From the NCBI RefSeq assembly GCF_010729665.1, contig NZ_AP022610.1, forward strand, positions 3,038,001 through 3,102,000: a stretch of DNA of 64,000 bases. Reading direction: 5' to 3'. The notes below the pieces were generated by a model, which saw only the letters and a list, made by a program, of their open reading frames with translations, did not search any database and was not told where the DNA came from. Made by a program: the position numbers and the translations under genes. How positions within the stretch are numbered: position 1 is the stretch's first letter; every line of letters begins with the position of its first letter. Source of the DNA: Mycolicibacterium madagascariense. GTDB lineage: Bacteria; Actinomycetota; Actinomycetes; Mycobacteriales; Mycobacteriaceae. Shown one piece after another: positions 43,771 through 52,382 of this stretch.

Positions 43771-44796
43771 TCAGCCAGAGCTCGGCGCCGCGATCCTGAC
43801 GAGCATCTTGCCGATGTTGGCCCCCGTGAACAGGCCGTTGAGCGCATCGACGCACGATTCGATTCCGTCATAGATCGTCTCGCGGTGCACCAGCAGACCG
43901 CGCGCCTCCCAGGCCCGCAGCGCGGCGAAGGCCTCGTCGAACCGACCCCACTCGTCGAGGGCGTTGAACCCCTGCATCGTGGCGGTCCTGGCGAGCAGGT
44001 TGACGTAGTTGGCCGGCCCGGGATGCTCACCGGTCAGGTAGCTGGAGATGACGCCGCACAGCACGACCCTGGCTTTGGACGCCAGCCGCCCCAGCACGGC
44101 GTCGAGGATCGGACCGCCGACGTTGTCGAAGTACACGTCGACCCCGCGCGGGCAGTGGGCCTTGAGCGCGGCGCCCACGTCGCCCTCCCGGTAGTCGATG
44201 CACGCGTCGAACCCGAAGTCCTCGACCACGGCGCGGCACTTGTCCGGCCCGCCGGCGATGCCCACCACCCTGGCACCGGCGATCTTCGCGATCTGACCCG
44301 CCACCGAACCGGTCGCACCCGCGGCGGCCGAGACCACGACGGTCTCCCCCGCCTGCGGCCGCCCGACGTCGTTCATCCCGAAGTAGGCGGTGGCCCCGGT
44401 CGGGCCGTAGATGGACATGACCGCGGGCTGGTCGATCTCGGCCATTCCGGTCACGGGCGTGCAGAACAGGTCGTCGCGGACGATGACGTACTCCTGGAAC
44501 CCGGACAGCGTGGTGACCACGTCGCCGACGGCGTAGGCGGGGCACCGGGACTCCACGACCTCGCCGATGCCCGCCGCCCTGACGACCTCGCCGAGTCCGA
44601 CGGGCGGCAGGTATCCCGGCTGATCGTCGAGCCAGGTCCTGGCCGCGGCATCGATGCCGACGTAGGTCGTCCGCACCAGCGCCTCGCCGTCACCGGGCCG
44701 GGGCGCCGGCGTGACGACGAGTTCGGTGTCGTCGGGCCGAACCAGACCCGTCGGTCGCCGTCGCAGGACGATCTGGCGGTTCAGCAGGTCGGCCAT
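43771..44796 (-). CDS. MDR-family NADPH-dependent oxidoreductase
   Basis: A 341-residue medium-chain dehydrogenase/reductase of the leukotriene-B4-dehydrogenase/CurA branch. It lacks zinc-binding Cys/His sets, has the cofactor loop SAAAGATGSVAGQIAKIAG and FDNVGGPILDAVL with the VLCGVISSY strand. Such enzymes reduce activated double bonds using NADPH. It lies 36 bases upstream of the FAAL gene on the same strand and may share its transcript. Confidence 0.87.
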   Translation of the reverse strand: MADLLNRQIVLRRRPTGLVRPDDTELVVTPAPRPGDGEALVRTTYVGIDAAARTWLDDQPGYLPPVGLGEVVRAAGIGEVVESRCPAYAVGDVVTTLSGFQEYVIVRDDLFCTPVTGMAEIDQPAVMSIYGPTGATAYFGMNDVGRPQAGETVVVSAAAGATGSVAGQIAKIAGARVVGIAGGPDKCRAVVEDFGFDACIDYREGDVGAALKAHCPRGVDVYFDNVGGPILDAVLGRLASKARVVLCGVISSYLTGEHPGPANYVNLLARTATMQGFNALDEWGRFDEAFAALRAWEARGLLVHRETIYDGIESCVDALNGLFTGANIGKMLVRIAAPSSG

Positions 44797-44802
44797 TGCT
44801 GG

Positions 44803-45408
44803 TCAGGCGATGATGCGGCCGAGGTAGGGCGTCATGCCGTTGGTGCGCACCGGCGAAACCTTCACGACCGGGTCGGTCGCCTCCAGCATCTGCCCGTTGC
44901 CGAGGAACAGTGCGACGCTCTGCGCGCCGTCCGGGCCGTAGAAGATCAGGTCGCCAGGCAGGGCCTGGCTGGGGGCGATCTTCTGGGCCGCCCGGTACTG
45001 GTCGCCCGACGAGCGCGGCATCTTGATGCCGGCGCCCGCGAAGGCGTAGACGATGAGGCCCGAGGCGTCGAACCCGACGACGCGGGGCGCCGGCGCCGGC
45101 GCCGGCAGCACACCGAGCAGGGGCGCACCGGGGACGGTGCCGAAACCGGTGGCCGGGTCGGTGCCCGGCACGTTGGCGCGCTGCTCGGTGGTGAGGTCGT
45201 CATTCGTCGCACCGCTGCCGAGGCTGGGGCCGTTGGCGTCACCGCCGCCGTAGGAGAACGGAACACCGCGCTGGGACAGCGCGCGCGAGATCACGAAGTC
45301 GATGGCCTGCTGGTTGCGCGCCGGCCGCGTGAACGGATCGGCGTTGGCCACGCCCGGCGTCACCGCCAGCAAAGCCAGGCTGATCATCACGGCGTAGATG
45401 CGTCGCAT
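44803..45408 (-). CDS. ripD: RipD-type NlpC/P60 protein without catalytic residues
   Basis: A 201-residue exported protein (signal peptide cleaved near ANA-DP). The NlpC/P60 fold is evident (QRGVPFSYGGGDANGPS, VVGFDASGLIVYAF, ALPGDLIFYGPDGAQSVALFLG). The catalytic Cys of FDCSG is Ala115, and the catalytic His of the HVAIY strand is Ser164. The same two losses are reported for M. tuberculosis RipD, which binds peptidoglycan but does not cut it. An Asp/Thr-rich insertion and Pro-Ala linker lie at residues 66-110. Six bases separate it from the MDR gene. Confidence 0.88.
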   Translation of the reverse strand: MRRIYAVMISLALLAVTPGVANADPFTRPARNQQAIDFVISRALSQRGVPFSYGGGDANGPSLGSGATNDDLTTEQRANVPGTDPATGFGTVPGAPLLGVLPAPAPAPRVVGFDASGLIVYAFAGAGIKMPRSSGDQYRAAQKIAPSQALPGDLIFYGPDGAQSVALFLGNGQMLEATDPVVKVSPVRTNGMTPYLGRIIA

Positions 45409-45545
45409 CGTCCATCCCTCTCTCTTCGATCGAACACGTCACTTCTACCGCTCGGGATGCCCGCAATCCCAATTGCCGCGTGGCTCAACGCCAATGAGCC
45501 GCCATACCGTGACCGAACGGTGACGCCCGCCGACCGGTAGGTTGC

Positions 45546-46229
45546 ATGGCCATGGACGCACGCTCGGGAACCTGGTCGGCTCGGTTGTGGGACGACGTCG
45601 AGACGATCTTCGCGGCGATCCTCGAGCATCCGTTCGTGACCGGGCTGACCGACGGCAGCCTCGAACCCGAGGTCTTCGCGCACTACGTCGCCCAGGACGT
45701 CCACTACCTCCGCGACTACGCCCGGGCGCTGGCGATCGTCGGCGCCAAGGCGCCCACGCTGGCGGACACCGCGATGTTCGCCCGGCACGCGGCCGAGGTG
45801 TACGACGTCGAACTCGCCCTGCACGGATCGCTGCTGCCCGCCCTCGGCCTGGACCCCGGCGCGGTCGACGCCACCCCGGTCGCCCCCACGACGCAGGCCT
45901 ACTGCAGCTACCTGCTGGCCACGACGCTCGCCGGCAGCTTCGCCGACGGGTTGGCCGCGGTCCTGCCCTGCTACTGGATCTACGCCAGGGTCGGTGCCGC
46001 GCTGCTCGCCGAGGGGTCGCCCGATCCGCGGTTTCAGCGGTGGATCGACAGCTACGGCGGGGAGGACTTCGCGGCCACCGTCGGCCAGGTGCTCGACCTG
46101 ACCGACCGCCTCGGGGCCACGCTCAGCCCGGCGCAGGAGGCCTCCGCCCGGGCGCACTTCGTCACGACGTCGCGCTACGAGTGGATGTTCTTCGACGCGG
46201 CCCACCGTCGCGAGGCGTGGCCGGTCTGA
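45546..46229 (+). CDS. tenA: TenA family thiaminase II / aminopyrimidine aminohydrolase
   Basis: A 227-residue all-helical TenA protein: [34 protein letters not shown], the [11 protein letters not shown] helix with the probable nucleophile Cys142, and [17 protein letters not shown] with the conserved Glu. TenA salvages the pyrimidine moiety of degraded thiamin. ATG 45546 or 45552. It stands alone, 109 bases ahead of the R2-like oxidase, away from other thi genes. Confidence 0.88.
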   Translation: MAMDARSGTWSARLWDDVETIFAAILEHPFVTGLTDGSLEPEVFAHYVAQDVHYLRDYARALAIVGAKAPTLADTAMFARHAAEVYDVELALHGSLLPALGLDPGAVDATPVAPTTQAYCSYLLATTLAGSFADGLAAVLPCYWIYARVGAALLAEGSPDPRFQRWIDSYGGEDFAATVGQVLDLTDRLGATLSPAQEASARAHFVTTSRYEWMFFDAAHRREAWPV

Positions 46230-46338
46230 GGCCGCGACCGGATCGCCGATTCCGGTCCCCGCCGACACCGTCGCGGAGCACGATGGGGGTAGGGGCCCGA
46301 CGGGCCCGTCACCGACGTCACCGCAGGAGGACGGCACC

Positions 46339-47280
46339 ATGACACGCACCGGGCTCGGATCGCTTCGGCAGGGTGGACTCAACTGGAATAGCTTGCCGCT
46401 GAAGCTCTTTGCCGGCGGGAACGCGAAGTTCTGGGATCCCGCCGACATCGACTTCAGCAGGGACCGCGAGGATTGGCAGTCGCTGACGGAGGTCGAGCGC
46501 GACTGGGCGACCCGGCTGTGCGCCGAGTTCATCGCCGGTGAGGAGGCGGTCACCGAGGACATCCAGCCGTTCATGTCGGCGATGCGGGCCGAGGGGCGCC
46601 TGGGCGACGAGATGTACCTGACCCAATTCGCGTTCGAGGAGGCCAAGCACACCCAGGTGTTCCGCCTGTGGCTCGACGCCGTGGGGGTCACCGAGGACCT
46701 GCACCACTACCTCGACGACCTGCCCGCCTACCGCCAGATCTTCTACGAGGAGCTACCCGAGTCGCTCGAGCGGCTGACGACCGACCCGTCGCCGGCGGCC
46801 CAGGTCGCCGCGTCGGCGACGTACAACCACGTCATCGAGGGCATGATGGCGCTCACGGGATACTATGCGTGGCACAAGATTTGCGTGAGCCGCGACATCC
46901 TGCCCGGCATGCAGGAGCTGGTGCGCCGCATCGGTGACGACGAACGCCGCCACATGGCGTGGGGCACGTTCACCTGCCGGCGGCACGTGGCGGCCGACGA
47001 CGCCAACTGGGCGGTGTTCGAGACGCGCATGAACGACCTGATCCCGCTGGCGCTGAGCAACACGCAGGAGGGGTTCGCGCTCTACGACGAGATCCCGTTC
47101 GGCCTCGAGATGGACGAGTTCATGCAGTACGCCTCCGACAAGGGCATGCGGCGCTTCGGCACCATCGGCAGCGCCAGGGGCAGGGCGGTCGAGGAGATCG
47201 ACCTGGACTACTCGCCGCTGCACCTCGAGGAGACGTTCGCCGACGAGGACCGCAAGGCCCTCGCCGGCGCGTCGGCCTAG
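46339..47280 (+). CDS. R2-like ligand-binding oxidase (R2lox), Mn/Fe
   Basis: A 313-residue ferritin-like protein. Metal ligands are Glu68, Glu101, His104, Glu167, Glu202 and His205, and the residues that form the Val-Tyr ether crosslink are Val71 and Tyr162: identical numbering to M. tuberculosis Rv0233. R2lox assembles a Mn(III)/Fe(III) cofactor and binds a long-chain fatty acid; it is not a ribonucleotide reductase subunit despite old nrdB labels. A strong AGGAGG site precedes the ATG. Physiological reaction unknown. Confidence 0.93.
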   Translation: MTRTGLGSLRQGGLNWNSLPLKLFAGGNAKFWDPADIDFSRDREDWQSLTEVERDWATRLCAEFIAGEEAVTEDIQPFMSAMRAEGRLGDEMYLTQFAFEEAKHTQVFRLWLDAVGVTEDLHHYLDDLPAYRQIFYEELPESLERLTTDPSPAAQVAASATYNHVIEGMMALTGYYAWHKICVSRDILPGMQELVRRIGDDERRHMAWGTFTCRRHVAADDANWAVFETRMNDLIPLALSNTQEGFALYDEIPFGLEMDEFMQYASDKGMRRFGTIGSARGRAVEEIDLDYSPLHLEETFADEDRKALAGASA

Positions 47281-47283
47281 CGG

Positions 47284-47778
47284 TTAGCGCAGCGCGGCGA
47301 GCGCGGCGTCGTAGTCCGGCTCCTCGGCGATCTCGGGAACCAGCTCGGAGTAGGCGACGTTGCCGTCGGTGCCGATGACGACGACGGCGCGGCCCAGCAG
47401 CCCGGCCATCGGGCCGTCGGTGATGGTGATGCCGTAGTCCGCGCCGAAGGTGTCGCGGAAGGCCGACGCCGGCTTGACGTTGTCGATGCCCTCGGCGCCG
47501 CAGAACCGGTTCTGCGCGAACGGCAGATCGTTCGACACGCACAGCACCGCGACACCGCTGTCGGCGACGCGCTCGTTGAAGGTACGCACGCTCGTCGCGC
47601 ACACCGGCGTGTCCACCGAGGGAAAGATGTTGAGCAGCAAGGCCTTTCCGCGGTAGTCCTCACTGGTGACGGTGCCGAGGTCGGTACCGGTGAGGGTGAA
47701 CGCCGGGGCAGGCGATCCGACGGCGGGAAGCTCGCCGACGGTGTTGATGGGATTTCCACGCAGGGTTATCTGTGCCAT
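47284..47778 (-). CDS. tpx: thiol peroxidase
   Basis: A 164-residue peroxiredoxin with Cys60 (SVDTPVCATSV, peroxidatic), Cys93 (NRFCGAEG, resolving) and Cys80 (AVLCVSND), the same three positions as M. tuberculosis Tpx. It reduces hydroperoxides and peroxynitrite with thioredoxin. The ATG at 47778 begins the family-standard MAQITLRGN; longer frames upstream are not coding. Convergent to R2lox, three bases between stops. Confidence 0.95.
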   Translation of the reverse strand: MAQITLRGNPINTVGELPAVGSPAPAFTLTGTDLGTVTSEDYRGKALLLNIFPSVDTPVCATSVRTFNERVADSGVAVLCVSNDLPFAQNRFCGAEGIDNVKPASAFRDTFGADYGITITDGPMAGLLGRAVVVIGTDGNVAYSELVPEIAEEPDYDAALAALR

Positions 47779-47834
47779 GGCCACAGTCTGCCAAGGTGGG
47801 GACGGTTGCGTCGCGCCGGGGGTGGGTCGGCTGC

Positions 47835-48851
47835 TCAGTACGCGAGCTGATTGACCGCCGCAGCGAACACACCCGGCAGAACCGTTGCCGCAGGCACGAT
47901 CCGGGCCCGCAACCCGGCGTGGGCACCGGCCCGCACCAGACCCGCGGTGAGGAGGCGATACCTGCGGGTGGCCCGGCGCCACCGGCGGTCGTAGTCCCCG
48001 GGCCGTCCGGTGACGATGGAGTCGACGAGCAGCTCCGCGGCGCCGAACGCCAGGCCCATGCCCTCCCCGGTCAGTGCGTCGACGTAACCCGCTGCGTCAC
48101 CGACCAAGAGCACGCGCCCCGCGGTCCGGCTGCTGACGTTCTGCCGCAACGGGCCCGCGGCGCGGTCCTGGCCGTGCGCGTGACCGTGCACCCGGGCTGC
48201 CAGTTCGGGGAACTCCTCGAGGTGACGGTCGAAGCCGCCGCGGGTGGAACCGAGGATCGCGATGCCGACGCAGTCCTCGGCGACGGGCGTGACGTAGGCC
48301 TCGGCACCGGGCGCCCAGTGCACCTCCACCGAATCCGTCCACGGGGCGATCTGGACGTGGCGGCGAATGCCCCACCGGCGCGGGCCTCGGCCCGGCCTTT
48401 CCAGACCCAGCGAACGCCGGATCGGCGAGTGCAGGCCGTCGGCCGCCGCGAGGTAGCGAGCCTGCAGTCCGCCCGTGCGGACCGACGACGCGTCCTGCTG
48501 CACGCGGCCGACAGTGGCCTCGACGACGCGCACGCCCGCCTCGTCGGCAGCCTTCTGCAGCGCCGTACTGAGGACCGTGCGACGCACGCCGAGGCCGGCG
48601 CCGGCGCGGAACGGGGCCTCCACGCGTCGGGCGCCATCCAGGTAGCGGATGCCGCGCAAGGGTCTGCCCTCCGGCGCCACCCCGAGGGTGTCGAGGTGCG
48701 CCAGGGTGTGGGGCATCATGCCCTCCCCGCAGGCCTTGTCGATGGCACCGTGGCGGCGCTCGACGACGGTGACGTCGAGGCCCGCCCGTCGGGCGTAGAG
48801 CGCGGTGGCCAGCCCGGCGGGGCCGCCACCGACCACCAGGAGGTCGATCAC
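47835..48851 (-). CDS. FAD-dependent oxidoreductase, geranylgeranyl-reductase/hydroxylase type
   Basis: A 338-residue flavoprotein with GGGPAGLATALYARRAGLDV at the N-terminus (FAD Rossmann), a middle DGLHSPIRRSLGL segment typical of aromatic hydroxylases and the late GDAAGYVDALTGEGMGLAFG. In alkylresorcinol clusters (srs type) a flavin hydroxylase turns methylated resorcinol lipids into quinones. GTG 48851 overlaps the stop of the methyltransferase gene (GTGA, 48848-48851). Last gene of the type III PKS operon. Confidence 0.82.
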   Translation of the reverse strand: MIDLLVVGGGPAGLATALYARRAGLDVTVVERRHGAIDKACGEGMMPHTLAHLDTLGVAPEGRPLRGIRYLDGARRVEAPFRAGAGLGVRRTVLSTALQKAADEAGVRVVEATVGRVQQDASSVRTGGLQARYLAAADGLHSPIRRSLGLERPGRGPRRWGIRRHVQIAPWTDSVEVHWAPGAEAYVTPVAEDCVGIAILGSTRGGFDRHLEEFPELAARVHGHAHGQDRAAGPLRQNVSSRTAGRVLLVGDAAGYVDALTGEGMGLAFGAAELLVDSIVTGRPGDYDRRWRRATRRYRLLTAGLVRAGAHAGLRARIVPAATVLPGVFAAAVNQLAY

Positions 48852-49366
48852 CTCAGGCTCGCGAGCGCATCGTTCTCGACGCCGATCCTGGTGCGCAACA
48901 ACAGCGCATTGAGAGCGGTGAACACCAGCGCGGTCACCCACGCGGTGTGCACCAGCGGCAGCGCGACACCCTCCACCACGACCGCCACGTAGTTCGGATG
49001 CGGGATCCACCGATACGGTCCACCCACCACGCGCGACGCGCCGGGGATGATCACCACCCGCGTATTCCATTGCGGGCCAAGCGTTGTGATGCACCACCAC
49101 CGCAGCACCTGGGCGGCGACCACGAGGGCCAGCATCGGCCAGCCGAGTGCCGGGAGGAACGGCCGGTCCGCGACCAGCGGCTCCACCACGCAGCCCACCA
49201 GCAGTCCGACGTGCAGCACCACCATCGCGGGATAGTGGCCGGCCCCGAACTCGGTGCCACCCCGCTCGCGGCTCCAGGCCAGATGACGTTGCGACACGAC
49301 CAGTTCCGCGACGCGCTCCACCACCACGGCGCCGATCAGCAGCAGATACCAGAGCATGTCGGTCAC
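48848..49366 (-). CDS. isoprenylcysteine carboxyl methyltransferase-like (ICMT) membrane methyltransferase
   Basis: A 172-residue membrane protein with about four helices and the ICMT signature in its C-terminal half: [12 protein letters not shown] followed by [17 protein letters not shown] and [15 protein letters not shown] 49366 overlaps the PKS stop by four bases (49363-49366); ATG 49357 is an alternative. In Streptomyces srs clusters the equivalent SrsB O-methylates alkylresorcinols, so this protein probably methylates the PKS product. Confidence 0.85.
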   Translation of the reverse strand: MTDMLWYLLLIGAVVVERVAELVVSQRHLAWSRERGGTEFGAGHYPAMVVLHVGLLVGCVVEPLVADRPFLPALGWPMLALVVAAQVLRWWCITTLGPQWNTRVVIIPGASRVVGGPYRWIPHPNYVAVVVEGVALPLVHTAWVTALVFTALNALLLRTRIGVENDALASLR

Positions 49367-50421
49367 CGCCACCGCAGCAGCACGAGCTCGGAGCAGAAGC
49401 CCGGGCCCATCGCCATCATCAACCCCGACGTGCCCGGTTCCGGTCGCTTGGCGATGGTGTCGCGCAGCACGTGCAGCACCGAGGCCGACGACAGGTTGCC
49501 GACCTCGGCCAGCGACCGCCAGGTCAGCTCGAGCGCGTCGTCGGACAGGCCCAGCGTCGCGGTGATCGCCTCGATCACCTTCGGACCGCCGGGATGGCTG
49601 ACCCAGGTCCCGACCTCCGCGATCGAAGAGCCATGGGCGGCAAGGAAGTTCGTCACGTCGTCGCCGAGGTACTGCTCGACCACCTTGGGGACGTCGGGTG
49701 AGAGCACCAGCCGGAACCCGCTGCCGTCGATGTCCCATCCCATGGTGCGCTGCGAGTCCGGGTACAGGTGGCTGCGGGAGTCGAGCACGTCGGGACCCGA
49801 CGCGCCGATCGCCTGTGCGCGGCGATCGCCGACGGCGACGACGGCGGCCGCACCGTCGCCGAACAGGCTGCTGCCCACGACGGTCGCCATCGACGGATTG
49901 CGCTTGGGCACCAGGGAGCACAGCTCGACGGCCACCAGCACCGCGACGTCGTCGGGCGCACCGCGCAGGTAGTCGTTGAGTCGCGCCACCCCGGCCGCGC
50001 CCGCGACGCAGCCGAGGCCGAACATCGGCACCCGGCGGACGTCGGGACGAAGACCGATGCGGGCGGCGATGCGGGCCTCGAGCGTAGGCACCGCCAAGCC
50101 GGTCACCGTCGTGGAGTAGATGACGTCGACGTCGCTCGGTCGAAGACCCGCGTCCTCGAGCGCCCCCAGCACGGCTGCGCAGCCCAGCTCGACGGCGTGC
50201 TCGATGAAGACGTCGTTGGCCCGGCCGAAGTCGTCGAGTTCGGCGTACTGCTCCAGCGACAGCACCATGTGCCGGGAGTCGACCTTGGCGCTGCGATGCA
50301 GCTTTCTGATGGGCTCGGCGTATTGCGCGTAGCCCGGGATGGACAACAGCGCCTCCGTCACCTCCGCCTGCGTGTAGCGGTTGGGTGGGAGTTCTCCTCG
50401 TACAGCGGCGATCACACTCAT
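49363..50421 (-). CDS. type III polyketide synthase (chalcone/alkylresorcinol synthase family)
   Basis: A 352-residue thiolase-fold homodimer-type enzyme with the complete triad Cys138 ([11 protein letters not shown]), His276 ([10 protein letters not shown]) and Asn309 (VGNLSSAS). It condenses an acyl starter with malonyl-CoA units. The neighbours (ICMT-like methyltransferase and flavin hydroxylase, all with 4-base overlaps) match alkylresorcinol/alkylquinone pathways. ATG 50421 has GGAGGT four bases upstream. Starter specificity cannot be read here; mycobacterial Pks10/11/18 use long-chain acyl-CoA. Confidence 0.92.
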   Translation of the reverse strand: MSVIAAVRGELPPNRYTQAEVTEALLSIPGYAQYAEPIRKLHRSAKVDSRHMVLSLEQYAELDDFGRANDVFIEHAVELGCAAVLGALEDAGLRPSDVDVIYSTTVTGLAVPTLEARIAARIGLRPDVRRVPMFGLGCVAGAAGVARLNDYLRGAPDDVAVLVAVELCSLVPKRNPSMATVVGSSLFGDGAAAVVAVGDRRAQAIGASGPDVLDSRSHLYPDSQRTMGWDIDGSGFRLVLSPDVPKVVEQYLGDDVTNFLAAHGSSIAEVGTWVSHPGGPKVIEAITATLGLSDDALELTWRSLAEVGNLSSASVLHVLRDTIAKRPEPGTSGLMMAMGPGFCSELVLLRWR

Positions 50422-50496
50422 GGCACCTCCTGATAGGGATACGACACCCGCGGCCGGTGGGTTCACGGCCTCCCCGTCGAAGCGCGTGTCGGGACC

Positions 50497-50561
50497 AAGT
50501 CAGCGGCTGATGACTTGTCACGCTAGGCCACCCCACCCACCGTGTCAACAGCTGATGACTT
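50497..50561. promoter_or_regulatory. two copies of a spaced inverted repeat upstream of the type III PKS operon
   Basis: AAGTCAGCGGCTGATGACTT (50497-50516) is a dyad with arms AAGTCA and TGACTT and an 8-base spacer. A second copy with arms GTCA (50544-50547) and TGACTT (50556-50561) has the same 8-base spacer ending in GCTGA. GCTGATGACTT is a perfect 11-base direct repeat of the two. Their offset of 45 bp is close to four helical turns, suggesting two dimers on one face. The site lies 76-140 bases upstream of the PKS start. Confidence 0.7.
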
Positions 50562-50687
50562 ACGTCCTGCCAAAGCTAACGATCTGGCAACCCTGGTCCG
50601 CGCACCCCCTGTTACCCGAGTGACGGAAGTGATAATTGGGTACCGAGTGGGGACCATCGATCACCAGTCTTCGAACGAGGAGCAGAC

Positions 50688-51353
50688 GTGCACGTCACCG
50701 CGAGGGTTCAGCGGATCGCGCGTGCGCTGATCGGCACGCTGGCGGTCCTCGTCGTCGCGGCGCTCCCCCTCGTGGCCGCGCCGGTCGCCGTCGCGGCCGA
50801 CTGCCCCGACATCGAGGTGGTGTTCGCGCGCGGCACCGACGAGCCGCCCGGTATCGGCGCCGTCGGCCAGGCGCTGGTCGACTCCTTGAAGGCGTTGGAC
50901 AAGGGCAAGTCGATCCGCTCCTACGCCGTGCAGTACCCGGCGTCGTACGACTTCCTGGCCGTCGCCAACGGCGCCAACGACGCCAGCGCCCACATCCAGG
51001 CGACCGCGAAGGACTGCCCCAAGACCAAGATCGTGCTCGGCGGCTACTCGCAGGGCGCCGCGGTCGTCGACGTCGTCACCACCTCGCCGATCGCCGGTCT
51101 CGGGTTCAGCGACCCGCTGCCTCCTGCGATGGCCGACCACATCAGCGCCGTGGCCGTCTTCGGCAATCCCTCAGCGCGCCTTGGGCAACCGCTCACCACG
51201 CTCAGTCCCCTCTACGGGCCCAAGACCGCGGACATGTGCAACACCGCCGACCCGATCTGCTCGCTGGGCCAGAACTTCAACTCCCACGTGAGCTACCCGC
51301 AGTCCGGACTGGTGAAGAAGGCCGCCCAGTGGATCGTCGACAACCACCTGTGA
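50688..51353 (+). CDS. cutinase-like serine esterase (Culp family)
   Basis: A 221-residue exported alpha/beta hydrolase. Signal peptide to about residue 37 (VAVAA-DC). The cutinase pattern is clear: CPDIEVVFARGT, GGYSQGA with nucleophile Ser121, CNTADPIC with the catalytic Asp, and NSHVSYPQSG with the His. Four Cys give two disulfides. Mycobacterial Culps hydrolyse lipid esters at the cell surface. Divergent from the PKS operon. Confidence 0.9.
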   Translation: MHVTARVQRIARALIGTLAVLVVAALPLVAAPVAVAADCPDIEVVFARGTDEPPGIGAVGQALVDSLKALDKGKSIRSYAVQYPASYDFLAVANGANDASAHIQATAKDCPKTKIVLGGYSQGAAVVDVVTTSPIAGLGFSDPLPPAMADHISAVAVFGNPSARLGQPLTTLSPLYGPKTADMCNTADPICSLGQNFNSHVSYPQSGLVKKAAQWIVDNHL

Positions 51354-51360
51354 CGCCGGC

Positions 51361-52287
51361 TCAGGCGGCCGAGTACGCCGACCGCAGCCGCCGGCGCCAC
51401 CAGTCGACCCGTTCGTCGGCGAGGGCGTAGCGCTGCAGCAGCAGAGGATCGGGCGCGGCGGACATCGGTGCGACCGGCAGATAGCCGTCCACGGGCACCA
51501 GGGCGCGTTGCGGGGACACCACGTCGCCGGTCAACGTCGCGGTGCCCAGCGCACAGGCGAACGGCAGCTCGGGCAGCGCTCCGGCCAACGCGAGGTCGGC
51601 AGCGGCGCCGACGCTGGTCTCCCGCGCCGAGGACACCACGCACGGACGCTCGCCGAGCTCGGCCAACCGCAGCGCGCGCCGCACGCCCCCCAGCGGCCCG
51701 CTCCGCAGCACGACGACGTCGACCATCTGGGCCCACCGCACGTCCCCGGCGATCGGAACGTCCACCGCGGCGCGCAGGGCGGCGACGTCGGCGGCGGTGG
51801 GGCAGTCCAGCTCGACGAACTCGAGCGCGCCCGCGGCCCGGGTCAGCGCCGCGATCGAGCGCGCCGCCGAGGAATCTACGAGTTCGGTTGCGCGACAACG
51901 CATGCGACCGTCGGGACCGAGCGCGTCGCGGACCGCTGCCACGCGGTCGACGTCCGCGGATAGCGTGTCGGGACGCAGGCCGACCTCCACGGCGGCGGTG
52001 CGGCACCCCGAGTCGACGACGATGCGGTGGGCCGCGACGGGGTCCACGGCGGCGACGGTGACCGCGATGGGGATGCGACCCCGTCGCGGGTCCGGCCAGC
52101 CCACGGTGCCGCCCTCCATCGCGGCGGTCAGCCACCGCACGGCGACCGCGTCGTCGGCGTCGTGGGGCGGGCTGAACTCCCCCCAGCTCTGCGGGCCCTC
52201 GAGCAGCATGCCCTCCCGCACGCCCGACCCGTCGCGCGTGGGGATGCCGAAGACCGGCGCGGCGTCGAAATCGATGAGAGCCTTCAT
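51361..52287 (-). CDS. MenC-like enolase-superfamily protein lacking catalytic residues
   Basis: A 308-residue protein that aligns by eye with mycobacterial o-succinylbenzoate synthase: QSWGEFSPPHDADDA, SGCRTAAVEVG, LEFVELDCPTAADVAALR, VDVPIAGDVRW, GPLGGVRRALRLAE, VVSSARETSVGAAADLALA and ALPELPFACALGTATL. The K-x-K acid/base motif is Ala99-Val-Glu101, the first metal Asp (DAN) is Arg132, the second Lys (VLKVAP) is Arg195, and roughly ten residues after the ADES-equivalent are missing. Only Glu159 and Asp182 of the metal set remain. It should not work as OSBS. ATG 52287 has GGGAG upstream. Convergent with the cutinase gene. Confidence 0.75.
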   Translation of the reverse strand: MKALIDFDAAPVFGIPTRDGSGVREGMLLEGPQSWGEFSPPHDADDAVAVRWLTAAMEGGTVGWPDPRRGRIPIAVTVAAVDPVAAHRIVVDSGCRTAAVEVGLRPDTLSADVDRVAAVRDALGPDGRMRCRATELVDSSAARSIAALTRAAGALEFVELDCPTAADVAALRAAVDVPIAGDVRWAQMVDVVVLRSGPLGGVRRALRLAELGERPCVVSSARETSVGAAADLALAGALPELPFACALGTATLTGDVVSPQRALVPVDGYLPVAPMSAAPDPLLLQRYALADERVDWWRRRLRSAYSAA

Positions 52288-52345
52288 CGGCTCCCAAGCT
52301 AGCCCCGGCATCGCCGCGTCGAACACGCCGGGTGCGCACCAACTC

Positions 52346-52375
52346 TTGACTGATTCCAGAAAAGGGCGGCATAGT
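52346..52375 (+). promoter_or_regulatory. furA-katG promoter
   Basis: TTGACT (52346-52351) and CATAGT (52370-52375) with an 18-base spacer form a good SigA-type promoter. The expected transcription start is at 52382-52383, which coincides with the GTG start of furA, so the mRNA is probably leaderless. The AT-rich spacer (GATTCCAGAAAA) is where FurA binding would be expected in mycobacteria. Confidence 0.75.
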
Positions 52376-52382
52376 GGTTCAC

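Noticed and set aside
43024..45540. 838-codon plus-strand open frame
   Set aside because: Antisense to FAAL, MDR reductase and ripD; its protein is rich in His/Arg/Gly/Asp with no domain.
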